A stretch of DNA of 64,000 nt, taken from Dipetalonema caudispina (lineage: Eukaryota > Nematoda > Chromadorea > Rhabditida > Onchocercidae). Location: positions 309,732 through 373,731 of the forward strand of contig JABVXV010000015.1 in assembly GCA_013365325.1 (NCBI GenBank), written 5' to 3'. Of the stretch, positions 19,301 through 31,900 are shown piece after piece. The translations under genes and the position numbers were made by a program. The notes under the pieces are model-generated. The model searched no databases. It saw only the letters and a program-made list of their open reading frames with translations, and had not been told where the DNA came from. Position 1 is the stretch's first letter. Each line of letters opens with the position of its first letter.

Positions 19301-22300
19301 AAGATAACATAGCCCGTAGCAGAAGAAAAGTATAAATCAATAAAATTTTTAAATCCTACAGAAAAAATATTAACAAAGAGTGATAAAAATAAGAACATAG
19401 ACAATTAAAAGTACAATTTTACAGCATGCAGTTTAAAAATTGACATATGCGATAAAACAATGGAAAACTATAATTTAATTCAGGAGGATAGGGCCAGAGA
19501 AAAAATATAAGTTTACTGACTTTAACTATAGGGTACGATCAAATTTTACACGCTCATCTGATACGTCAATTTTCATCAAATTTTACACCTTATAAGGTTG
19601 AGTCGAACAAAACAGATTAGGCCTGAATTTGTATTTAGTTTTTAAAAAAAAAATCAGTCAAGAACCTTGAAAAATTTTTGAATTCAACTTCAGGAGATAA
19701 ACTATTTGGAATTGTGTTTTTGTTATCAAAAATTGTTATTTTTATTTTTATAAAACATCTCGAATCTTTCACACAACTCCATATATGTGCTGTAATCTTC
19801 AGGGAAAAACTGATTTCTGCAACTTATTGACCTTCATTTAAAAAGGCTTGTCCTAAACAAGTTTGTCCTTTAATTTCGAAAATTAGCCACCACATATGCC
19901 AACAAATTAAATGACGAATTAAGATAAAAAAGGAGATGTAGATGAAAAAAGAATCTCGTTTTGGAGTAGTATCACAACATGAATCACTGTAGCGACAAAG
20001 GAATCACGTATTATTCCCGGTACATAGTAAGCAAAAAACCGACATATCACATATATCCGTACGATGTAAATTATCAATCAGTATTTGTCATAAAATTTGT
20101 ATCCAATCGCTAAAATAAATACTCCAAGTATAATAAGAAAAGATAAAACGATCAATAGAAATTTAATGAATTCCACTCTCAACTCACATATCTATCAAAT
20201 CAGTAAAATATCAACTCGTGGTACGATTTGATATCTTACTTTCTGCTTGCAAGACATCTGAATTAGAAAGCACTGCTGCAAGGAACCTACATAAGCTTAT
20301 CAGCGCGGAATACACTCTGATAAATATTTGATTGATTGATAACATGTAGAACAAATTGAATAAATAGGACAAATTATCATGCATAAGCGCCAAGAAACAA
20401 AAATAAGCGCTCGTGATGTTAAAAAAAAAAAAAAGTTATAATGAAATAAAACCATGAAAAGTTCTGGAGCAAAGCGATCACTTCGATCGTCCTTAATAGG
20501 AGAGAAACTATGGGACAACCATGATTGGGACCTGTTTATATATGGGCTAGACTGGGACAAGAGGAGGGGGACAAAGAGAAGAGAATATACCAACTGAGGA
20601 CAAATATTAGTTTTATTCATGTTTAACGAACAAATATCAAATGTAGAAGAATTTGCTTAGGGTTTTACCCCATTCTGATAAATAAATAAATAAATATTTA
20701 CTGTTCTACACCATCATAGTAAAGTAAGAGGTTTGATTTTTGTTATATTTATAGCTCCTTACATATGTAAATTTATCGAACTATTTGAATATAAGGCATG
20801 TTTTGCAAATATTTAGTCCTTGAACTTCCTCTTTCTCATTCCAATTTCCGCAAAAATAAAGCAAGCATTTATATAGCTAAATCTCTGACAGGAAAAAGAG
20901 AAAAATTTGAACTAAAAGTACTAAAATAATGATATCGTACTCTTAATCATGATCTAATGCAAACAAAAATTGTCTTCGTCATTTTATCTCACTTTTTCTA
21001 TTTCTCAAGACGCATGTTTTTCCCATGCTTCTTTTCAAATCTTTTTTCATTTTGTGAACTTTACGTAAAGAAGCAACAACTACTTTTGCTAGAAATTCAC
21101 CTAATTAGTGTTCGAAACAGAGAAATCAATATATGCTTTACTTGAACATACTTTGGAAATGTTTATTTAGTTCTCAAAGAGTTGACAAAAATAAGCCTAT
21201 TTCAAAATTAAATTTCTCCTCAACTAGCTTTAGCACGATGTTTGTTTGAATAATGATTTGTTCTTCATAGTAAAGTAAAGTACTGCAGTGCTTTCTTCCC
21301 AAAAACTTAGTCATTTGCTGTACCAATGAAACCACTCAAAATGAAGTCCAATTTCAGTAACCAGTTCCTTTTCAGTCCTATCTACGAACTTCAAGAACAA
21401 TTTTATTCTTGCAGTTAGCTGGAAACTAATTTCGAATACAGTAAACCAAGAGGATACCACATCTATCTCGAAGCTTTCTAAATAATGGTGAATCGTTCCT
21501 TTTATACTATCGCTCAATTTTCCCACATGAAATTATCATATATTTTTTGATTCCAAACAATTGATAAAAATCGATCATTTTCATTTTCTGTATCCGAAAG
21601 ATGTAAAACCAATCTATGTCCCTCCCACTAGTCTTCCCTAGAGATCTTGGATTTTTCGTCCATCCAGAAATTTGTAGGCTCAAAATCAGTTCTAAAATTA
21701 GCCATCTTTTAAAGTGTTCGATATCAAGTCAGTATCTCTCCTGTCAGTATGAGAAATGTTGAAAATTGTCATCCATCTGCGTATGGCTTTTCTGTCAGCT
21801 GAGAAAACCGAAATGACGAGAACGCGATATTATTCCTAATGGCGGAATCAATTTGTACTCCTCGTACTCATTCACTACCCAACCTCTCTTCACCGTCCTG
21901 TTCCATCATTACCAATGCTCTTATGCAAACAAAACTCAAGGAGTAAAGCAATACAGTGCCACTCACGGGGATACACAGATAAGCACTAAACCGATACCAA
22001 AATGACGGCGACAAGGACGAGAAGCTCGTCATCCGAAACCATATTATATCTAATACCCTCCCTGAAAGATCGAACCGGAGGGGTTGACAAAGATCATCTG
22101 AATATAAATAAAAGCTTAAAAAATCATATTTAATTATCTAGACCTGTAGTATCTACATATATTCAATCATTAAATAATATTTTAAAAATTGCAAGGTTGA
22201 TATATATATATATAATAAATATCAAATGTGTTCCAAAAAAGAAGCTTTCCAAAAGCACATACTTTTTTCGGTATAGGACACTCCATGAAATATGCTAAAC

Positions 22301-22912
22301 TGATACAATTCTTCACAATTTTATCTCGGCTAACGAAGAAAATAAATCTCAGAATGAGAAATTTCTTGGTGAACAAAAAAGGAAGAACTGTTTTTTATTT
22401 ATGGGTATAAAATCAAAAAAGGATAAGTGTAAAGTGGGAAAAAATTTGGCTGAAGAAAATTGACTTAGAAGTCAAGAATGACATGTATAGTAATCCCAAA
22501 TTCACTAATACAAATGGTTGGTATTTAGCAGAAGTCTTGCAAACGACAGCACACGGATACACTGATTTCATAACTTCCATTTCACCTTCTCCTCCACTAA
22601 TTATCGAAATATATTTAATAAAAATTAAATGAAAATTAACATTTCAAAAGAATGAGAAATCTACCCAACAGATAAATTATTATGAAAGGAACTCCCGAGG
22701 GCATTAATTAAAGTATTCATATTGAAACGGATGAAGAGATACTTCAATCTGTTGAAACATCCTACACAACAATTCCATAGTGCTTTTATACAATTATCTA
22801 CAAGCTAAATATGTGAAATATCTTATGGATTACAAGAAGTTGAATGTAGAACCACAAAAAGTATTTGTGAAGTCAATGAAAACAAACCAATTAAACTTTT
22901 GAAAGGAATGCA
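16387..22912. other. Intergenic region between forkhead gene and coiled-coil gene, no gene recognised
   Basis: About 6.5 kb of AT-rich DNA that contains the 3' ends of the two convergent genes. No coherent exon chain was found. An AATAAA-like word near 16412 could serve the forkhead transcript. The stretch 21640-22080 is less AT-rich than its surroundings but shows no protein frame or RNA fold that I recognise. A 71-codon minus-strand frame at 21311-21526 has protein-like composition but matches nothing I know. Confidence 0.55.
17262..17302. repeat. Imperfect inverted repeat downstream of the forkhead gene
   Basis: CCTAGTAC at 17270 pairs perfectly with GTACTAGG across a four-base AAGT loop. 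Further out, CTTTTGGCC and GGCCAAAG extend the stem with a mismatch and a bulge. It lies about 880 bases past the last possible stop codon. It may be a structural element or simply a palindrome. Confidence 0.55.
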
Positions 22913-25900
22913 TTACAGATCTCTGGTTCTCTGTTGTTGTTGTTGTTGTTGTTGCTGCTGTTGCTGTTGTTGCTGTTGCTGCTGCTGCATGGACAGTAAT
23001 TTCCGCCTGAGAACGACGATTAACCTATGCTGCCTGAAAAATGAAGCAAAAATTGATTCGAAAAGTTAAAATGAATTAATGCTTGCTTTTAAATTTCACT
23101 TTTTCTTCATTACTATTCGATCTAATGAACTCAACCTGAACATCGAGTTTCTTCAGTACCATAGAAAGCACATTAAAGTATATTGAAATGCAAAATGGGC
23201 TTCAGACGGAACTAACAATACAAACTAAATCATTCGCTATCCACCAATAATTGATATTATCACGAGACATCAAAATTCGAAATGGAGAAATTCAATAGAA
23301 AATGTAATTAGAATTGAACAATACAAAAATTGCACAATGCAAGCTAAAATTTCAATCAAAATATAAATATGGCGAAGTAACGAGATTATAAAACTGACAA
23401 GTAATTACAGGTCAGATTAGGTCAGTGTGCAAAGGAGAAAGATTTTTATGGCCCACTTACTACAGTAATCCGCCGGTCCATACTTGTTAAACGGTCACAG
23501 TAACCTAGAAATTTTATGGATTATTTTATATTGGTGTGCAATCGGAACACGTCACTGATGCAATAAAAAAATCCAGCCATAAATTTATTATTGATTTCTT
23601 ACAAGGACGGTTAAATCAAGCACCACCATAAAATGATTCTTATGAAATGAAATGAATGAATAGAAATGAATAAAATTAATGAGGGCGGAATGGGGCCAAA
23701 TGTGTTAAAGTGAGTGATTTTTTCATGAACATCAAAGACTGAAGCCGACAGACGTCCATCAAAGATAATCACGATTAGCTTAACGACTACCTTAAGTAGA
23801 GGATATATAAGTACGGTAAATGGAAGGGAAAAAACGTATATCAGGTATCAGGAAAAGACATAAACAGAAGAAAAGTTTCAGATATACAATATGGGTAATA
23901 TATAAGCAAAACTGATGAAGGCAAAAAGAGACAGCTCGGCGTAAAAATGGCGTAAAAACGATCAAGACAGAGTTTTCAACTTTCAAAACAACTATCGCAT
24001 TTCCACCATAGGACCATCTGAAACCTTCCCGCCCTGTTCCTAACCCCCTGTGGTGCCCTCAACAGGACAAACTATTGTTGTAGTATGTACTGACTTTTCC
24101 TGAAATGACACTTGAAATTGCTTAAGAACAAAAATTTTTCCATTTTTTTTTCCGTCTGTGAGAAAATATGAAAATGATAGTTAAATAAATATCAGAAAAA
24201 TGAATTAGCATAATTACCTTCCGGGAGGGAAGCCATTAGTTCACTTGCTTGACCTCATATGTTTGGACATATATACTGATATGAATGAGTATTGAAATTT
24301 TTCAAATCATACGAATATGAAAGTATTTAAAGGTGAGAGAGTATATTTAAATGTTCGTCGTCATATACTCTTTTCATTGAAATAGCAAAAAAAATTTCCT
24401 TACTTATCACCTCACTTAAGACCGCATTACTTCTACTTCTGTCCGAAAAATTTTCACTGCATATGACATCAAGTAATCATTTTCAAAACATGACTGAACA
24501 CTTCATCAATCCTAATAATTTTTGCAAATTCGATTTTAAATATTTAAATTAATGCTCAATCATAAAATTTGTTTACATCCTATAGACATTTTTGTAATGT
24601 TCCACAAGTGGCATAATACGTAATTTCAGAATCTGGAAAGTCCATCTTAAGTAGAACATATTTATAATCCGACTAAATGGTTGCGCATTAAAGAAAGCAC
24701 CGAAATGGAATATCCAAGCACAGTCCGCTCCTTAACTCATCATGTACTTTCTGGATGACAAAACTTTTGAGTACTTCGTTAAGTACATGTTAATAAATTC
24801 ATTGCAAAGTAATGAATAATTGGGGACCATCTGTTATGGCTATTTCATACTTTCTACATTTATTATACACAAATAGTATCGACTGTATCACATTCAAGAA
24901 AGAAGCAAAAATTTGTAAGAAATTTCTCTAAGAATAAATCTTAGTTCTGTGTTTCAAAATAAAAAGCTCATTTTAACAAAGCAAATATCGGATATTACAT
25001 TTCACTTTTTACATTAACAATCGATCTATAGATTATCTTCTATTTTTAATTCAGTTATATATTATTTCTCATTTGAAGCACATTCAATGCTTTTTTTTTC
25101 AAAAAATAAGCTAAACCAGCTGATTTAAATTAGAGTTTCATTCGTTTTAAAATAAAAATTTTTAAAAACGAAAAATTCATTTTTTTCATTCCAATATCTT
25201 TTAAAATTTCCTAATAAATTCCGTGACAAATAAAAAGAAATCGTTCTAAGATGGTATGTACCTTAAAATCTAAACCTTTCCTTAATCAAAAGAATTGGAT
25301 TAGCGTAACTATGAAATGTATTAAATCAAGAAGCTAAAATACAGTTAGCAGTTCTATCAGAAAGATGTTTTTCTTTCCTGCGTTATATAACTTCTTAAAA
25401 GAACGAATACCTTATTGATTTCTTAATTTTCTTATGCAAACTACGTTACGTAATCAACAGACATTCCAATCATTTCGTTAATCAACCATTAATGGACAAT
25501 GCTATTGGAAGTGCAATACTGTTCCAAGTTATATTCTCTATGGTCTAAGCTAAATCCGGTTTAAATCTTTAAAAAGAGGGAGAGAAGTTGTTAGTAATCA
25601 GTTAGAATTGTCGTCAGATTTGTGTTTGTTCAGATTATGAGCAGCTGCTTCCATTTTAACTATGATTATTATAGCATTAAAGTGTAATATCGAATCACAA
25701 GCTGTTTTATGGTTTATTTGTTCAGTTATTTTTTTTTAATCAGCTAATAGTTAAGAGAGGATGAGATAGAATAGGGGATTTTGACTTCTACTACTTATTA
25801 ATTGGTGCATTTAAGACAAGTGAAAAATCAAACTTTTGTACTTAACATAAACTTCTTCCAGGAGGAAGATTGAAATCTTGCTCGGCTAATTCAAATAAGG

Positions 25901-28900
25901 ATTTCTCGTCCAATTTAAATAAGCAACCCCACTATTTTAATCCTTTTCGTAAGCTTTGGGGAATATTTAGGTTTATAATTCATATATTCTCATGAGTGCC
26001 ATTATCATAATAATGTCCTGCTAGGAAAAGAGAGGGAGAAGGAAAGAAATAAGGTAAAAGCGATATTCCGCTGAAACGTGAACTATAATATATTTGGGGA
26101 AAGGGTTGGTGAAGGATAATATGTTGTGTAAACATATTTCATTTAGGATACAGATGAATGAATGCATGAATAAACGGGAAGTCAGAAAACACCTGTGGTA
26201 TAGGGGTCAAACCCTTTTACTTGTGTGAGAACACCTATATCAAAAAGTTGAAGCTGAAATTAAATGATGAATATAATAAGTATATAAAACAGAGAGCAAT
26301 TAACTTGACATGAGTTAAGAGTCATCAATTAATAAAAAGAAATTAAATTAAATCGAGATGTGAATTGCGTGAATTTACTGAGAGACTGGAGACAGGATCT
26401 CACTCTGTTATTTCGTAAGTAAAAGATTTTTTGATATTATAATCTTTGCCTTATTAAAAAACAGCATACCTCCGCTACTGGAGATTTGATTTTAGAAAAT
26501 CTAAATTACTTGTCTGAAAATGAATTAGCAGACAAAGACATAATCGGACTTACATTTCGACATCTTTCTTCAATTTCTTATTTTCTTCCGCCAATGGCAT
26601 CTGCAACACACGCTCAGTTACTTCACTTCCAATCCTTTTACGAGGTGGTGGTGTGGGAGTGTTACATACTGCTTCCAACCTGAAAACTTGTTGCTTGAAC
26701 ATATGATATAAGTAATGTGCAATTCGATTTTATAACCGAATAATAAATTTCCAGGGGATGTAATCATCCAGTTAGTAATCTAATGAAATACTTTCAAATA
26801 AGAGTCCAATTTTACTGACTCTAAAATATAATTCTAGGATTCATAAATATGCAAAATCTTGAAACCTGGACGAGTTACTCTCGGATTCTTTCAACATTTC
26901 CTCTATATTCGATTCTTCCGATATTTGCTTGCCGTTTTTCACCTCTCGTTGTATTTCATCCATTTCTTCTCGTATCCTAAACTAGAAGATATCCAAAATA
27001 AAAAGAAATTCCGATCCCTAATAATTAAACATGAAGTTTGGAGATGTGGAGTATTTGAAAAATGTTTTCCTCAAAAAAGTTTTGTCTAGCTGGAATCGAA
27101 TTTCAATCATCCTTGCATAGATTATATCAAGATTTCTTGAGGATCAGCAAATGGTACTTCATACTTCAAATGGCAGTCGCATTGCCATTGTGAGATATGC
27201 TGTACCGAATGATAGGATAGTCCCAGTGAATAATAAATCTCATAAATGTGAAAAACTTTCATCATGTTCCCTTGTTTCCAGTATTGTCTTTGCTTCTTAA
27301 ATTAACCTTTCGTTTTGGCATCGTAATTCTTCATTTTCATCCTTCACCTTCTCCATTTCTCGCCTCAGTATTTCTATTTGGTTGTTCGACTTTACTGTCC
27401 ACTCCTCGTCACACTGTTGCAATCGTCTTTCGAAATCCTCCGTAAGCTTTCTCAACTCCTCTCGACTTTCCTTTCGTAATAATTCCTCCTTATACTTCCA
27501 ACGTTCATCATGCTTTTTCAACAATTCCTCCATCTGCTGATCTTGCTTACCCAGTTCTTTATCCACCATATTCTGTTTCTTCAACAATTCACCTGCCAGG
27601 TGAGCATTCTCGGCCATTAATTCGTTTAACTGAAACTCAATCCCAATAAACTGCATGGTATTTTGAAAATTTCTTCAATCAATGCGATAGAACCACAGTT
27701 ACAGAAAATGTTGTAAATAATGCTACAATTCCTAAAGATAAATATGCATGGATCATTTCAATGAAGCCACAAGTATTTCAATTCCACTAAAAATAGTTCA
27801 ATTAGGGGTCTTTTAAAAGCGTCTATTTGGTCTTAAAATATTCATAAACATGCAACCAATTAGTAAACATCGCATTATTATTATCTATCTTTTGGAAGCT
27901 ACGAAAAAAAAATTCGATTAAAATGGCCTATTTACAACAAATCCTCATTTGCAACATATCTTGCACATGGAAGAAAGATTTTTGAATTCTGTTTACTTAA
28001 GTTTTCACCTTTCTTTTCATTTCTGACGAATCCTCTTCTAGTGTATTTCTTGTTTTCTGTGCGTCAAGTTCACTTCTCAGCTGTTTAATTTCATTTAAAA
28101 GATGCACTTTCTCGATACCTAAAACTTTGAATTAGGGTTTAAAAAAATCACAAATTTCACTAGTATACAGGTAAATTTAACCTTTTGGAAAATGGAAAAT
28201 TGAAGAATTCTAAACAGTGAAGGGAATTAAATGAATATCATAAACATCACTGCTTTATAACGAACCTAAATCGACGATTCGTTTTCGTTCAACTTCCAGC
28301 TCATTAGTGAGTCCTTTGATATCTTCAGTGAATGTTTCATTTATTTTCGTTAATTTTTCAATTTCACTCTTCGCAGCTTGCTCATCTGTTTCGCTTTTCT
28401 TACAGTCCAATTTCCATTTCTCCTAAGAAAAATTTTCATAACAAATAATACTGTTATCTTTCATGAATACCTGACTCGAACAACGATGTCTGTGCAGATT
28501 TAAATTCAAAACTTCAAGGATTTTAATATGGTTTTTACTTTTCATAGACATAAAAGATAATACTCAAAGCATCTCCACTCCCTTGTAATTATCCGAGAGG
28601 GAGAGAGAGAGGGGAAGAGAGATGGTTGCAAGCAAATAAATCATTATTACGAAAATAACAATACTATGCACTTCATAAAACATAACGAATTAAATGTGTT
28701 TTCGAGTAGCAATTAAAATCAAAAAGGCTATGACCAGACCTCGATGGTCTGAATTTGTTGGCGCAAATCATGGAACTCTTGTTGACGATCCCTTTCCAAA
28801 CCTTCATCACCCTTAGCTTGGACTTTTTTTAATCTTGCTAATTCCTGAGCTTGACGCTCACCTTCCGCTATCGCTTCATCTAGCTGCTGTCGAGTTACTT

Positions 28901-28917
28901 CTAGCTCCATCCGTTCA
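22913..28917 (-). other. C-terminal exons 30-38 of the coiled-coil gene
   Basis: Exons: 28740-28917, 28266-28422, 28009-28118, 27307-27629, 26866-26976, 26554-26679, 24218-24243 (26-base microexon, tentative), 23461-23504 and 22913-23029. The first six are clear coiled coil, and the sixth carries PTPPPRK. Joining 26554-26679 directly to 23461-23504 gives an early stop, so at least one intermediate exon is needed. The 24218-24243 piece restores phase on both sides and continues a protein-like frame, but its acceptor (AAGCAAG) is poor. In the last exon the in-phase acceptor is GGCAG at 23030, four bases downstream of a stronger-looking TTTTCAG. Confidence 0.65.
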
Positions 28918-31900
28918 CTGTAAAACAAAAAACCACTCAGATCTCAGATTCCCATACAAAAGCTTTCTTAGAAGGAAAAATGTTTTCTCTTTCTTCCGCA
29001 AAAGGACATAATACAGTGTGAGAGAGTAATAAAGCCTCCTTTCTAAGGAAAATATCCCATTACGATGTGGACAAATTTTAATAAAAAATTTACAGGTAGG
29101 AAGTAACGTACGACACAGAAAGAGTTAGCGATAGCGAAGCAGGTGGTAAAGCTCTGAAACTCTTTAAAAAAAAAAAAGCTGATTTTGATCTAAACCTTAA
29201 AATTTCTAGAAATTCTTCTTAAAACGAGCTCTACAATTAGGCACGTTGAAAGAATAAGCATAACAACACGCAAAAAATATGATGCCACTGAATAAATAAA
29301 CAAAGCATGATAAGTACCACTTATACTAATTAAGAAACTAACATCAGATAGCATAGTAACATTCAAGTGGTGTAGGGAAAAGTTACTGAATCCCAGTTCC
29401 TTTTCAATTTTAGGGAAGCAAAGGCTACGGTTTCATGAATCTCCAAAAATTCTAATTAAACCAAGGTTTTAAGTGATAATATGTAAATATGAATTTAAGA
29501 ATGGAAAAAGTGGAAGCCAACAAATTACATACAAATGTAAACGTTATTGTAAAATATTATCAAAATTGTAACATCAGTACGATTGACGAGTATTAAAGTA
29601 GCAGCAAGTTAAAGGCAGAAGCATGTTGCAGCACAACAAGATATACTTTTTGGACGATAAAAATATTTGGCATGATGAAAAGAAACAGATGAAAAATATT
29701 TTTAGCAGATCAAAACTGCTGACGGATATTATCCAAACAATGTATATCAAAAGGAAATTTATTATAATTACCATGATAGCCGCTCCATTTCCTTCAATTG
29801 TTCGAGTGCTTTTGTTTTCAGCTGCTCTTTCTCCGTATTAGCGATATTTAGAAAATTTCTCAAATGATTCACCTCTTTTGATAAATTTTCAGATTGCTCT
29901 CGCAATCGATCCATTTCCGCCTTTGATAGATCACAAGCCTGACGAGCTTTGTCTAATTGCTGATTAAGATCTTTCACTTCGTCAACATGCTTCTTAATGG
30001 TCTCATTTTTCACTTCGATAAGTTGCTCGTCTAATTTCTTTAACTTCATTTTTAATGATGAACATTCATCGAGAAGGTTTTTATTTTCAAATTCAATTAC
30101 TCTATTTCGTTCTTCTAGATGACTGCTTTCTTCAAGACGTGTTTTGCAAGATCTTATATCATTTGTTAAATTTTCAATATCTTTCTTCAAACTAGCAATG
30201 TCCAAATCTCTCTCTTCTACTTCTCGTTTATATTGTTCCCGGCATTCTTGGACAGTTACTAATTCTCTCTTTAGCTTTTCAATCTGTTCTTCGAATGGAT
30301 CGAAATGTTTCTCGATTTCAAGTTTGTCACTTTTTATATCCTTTTCCGTCTCTTCAACTAAATCCAAAATTTCTTTATTTCCTTGAATGGTTGCCTGGAG
30401 TACTTGGATATGCTTCTGAAGGCATTTCCTATGCATTTCTTCGTCTTTTACTTGTTTTTTTAGAAACGCTAACTCTGCTCTTAGACTCCAAACTTCACTA
30501 CTTGATTTGGACTTCCAAATTGGTTCACTAGCAGTGCCACAACTCCTATTTGCATGATTACAATCGAAATTACAAATTTCTCGTTCTGGTAAAAGACCAT
30601 CGTTATCGACACACTTTAAACTTTCTTCTTCATCATCATTATTTACGGAAATGATGTGTCTTCCTTCTTCTATCTCTGCCAATGTCTGAGTAGCTTTGTT
30701 GATCATTACTGGTTGACAATCACCCTGTTCGAATAATAATTTTTCCTCAAGTATATCGGCTATGCATTCTTTTAAAGTAGCTAATTTCTCCTCAAAATCA
30801 GATCTTGGACTCAAATCCAGATTTTGCACTTCTCTGTTTTGAAATTCACGATGTTGATCAATTCTGAAAGATGCAACACTGCCGACTTTGACAGCTAATT
30901 CCTTCCTTAGATTCGTCATTACAGCATTGAGCTATAAAGTAACAAAATTATGTATTAATACCTCAGTTCCAACAAAAAACGTGAAAAAAAAAAGAAAACT
31001 CATATCTTAGGAAGAATCATGAACACAGAAGGTTATTGCGCTTATATTAACAAACAAGTTTACTTATTACAGGCATATCAAGAAAACGAAGAGAGTCCAT
31101 TGATAACAATTGATCACACACAAAAACTGTGAGCCTATAAAACCTAAAAAGATTTTGAAGTATGGCAAGAAATTAGAAATAAAATAATTCGTTTGAAAGC
31201 AACCTTTGGGATCTTTCATGGAAACCTAAACAAGAGTATTTTCCCTTAGTTCATTTCCCTCTCTTGGTCTAAAATTCACATTTGAGAGCTTTATAGTTTA
31301 TGTCATCAAGATTTTTGTAATTATTATCTTACTTCATCAATTTTTCCGCTTTCAGAAGTTTTCAGTTCTCCCATTTCTTTATTTAATTTAGAAATCTGCT
31401 GCTCATATTGTTGCTTCGCCTCATTCAGCATTTTCTGATGTTTCGATTCCAAATCGCTTTGTACCAATGCAAACATCCTTTCCTGTAAAGCAAGCAGTGA
31501 CATCAAATCTTTTAAATTTAAAAGAGTGGATAAATCATAATAATGTAAAAAAGGTTTCCTCGTACTTCAAGCATCTATTCCTCATTACAAATTAAGTATA
31601 ACAGTAGCACCCTTTTGGAATAAAGGTAAAACCACTATGTATGTTTGCAATTCAGTGAATTTTTCGATACCTTTTCAGTCAGTTGCTCTTCAAGCTTCGA
31701 GATTTCACTCCTAAGTTCAACCAAAATGAGAGCATCCTTCTGTTGTTTAACAATGTTATCATTCTAAAAACAAAAAAAGCATCTCGTCATACATTTAATA
31801 GCTGAATGAGTTTTTCCGGAAGCATGAAAAGAGCATACGAAAATGAAAGGTTTCAAATTTCAACTCAAACAATCACATAACAGTTATCGATTCCGGATAC

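Noticed and set aside
20211..20620. Two overlapping minus-strand frames with hydrophobic stretches
   Set aside because: Phe/Leu/Ser-rich translation of T-rich DNA; there is no coherent membrane-protein pattern or exon chain.
22060..22085. A GATCGAACCGG word resembling a tRNA B box on the minus strand
   Set aside because: No A box at the right distance and no pairing acceptor stem could be found.
22913..23504. A possible PACT-like (pericentrin) C-terminal domain in the coiled-coil protein
   Set aside because: The basic segment RLIVVLRRKLLSM is suggestive, but the domain is far too short and lacks its other conserved positions.
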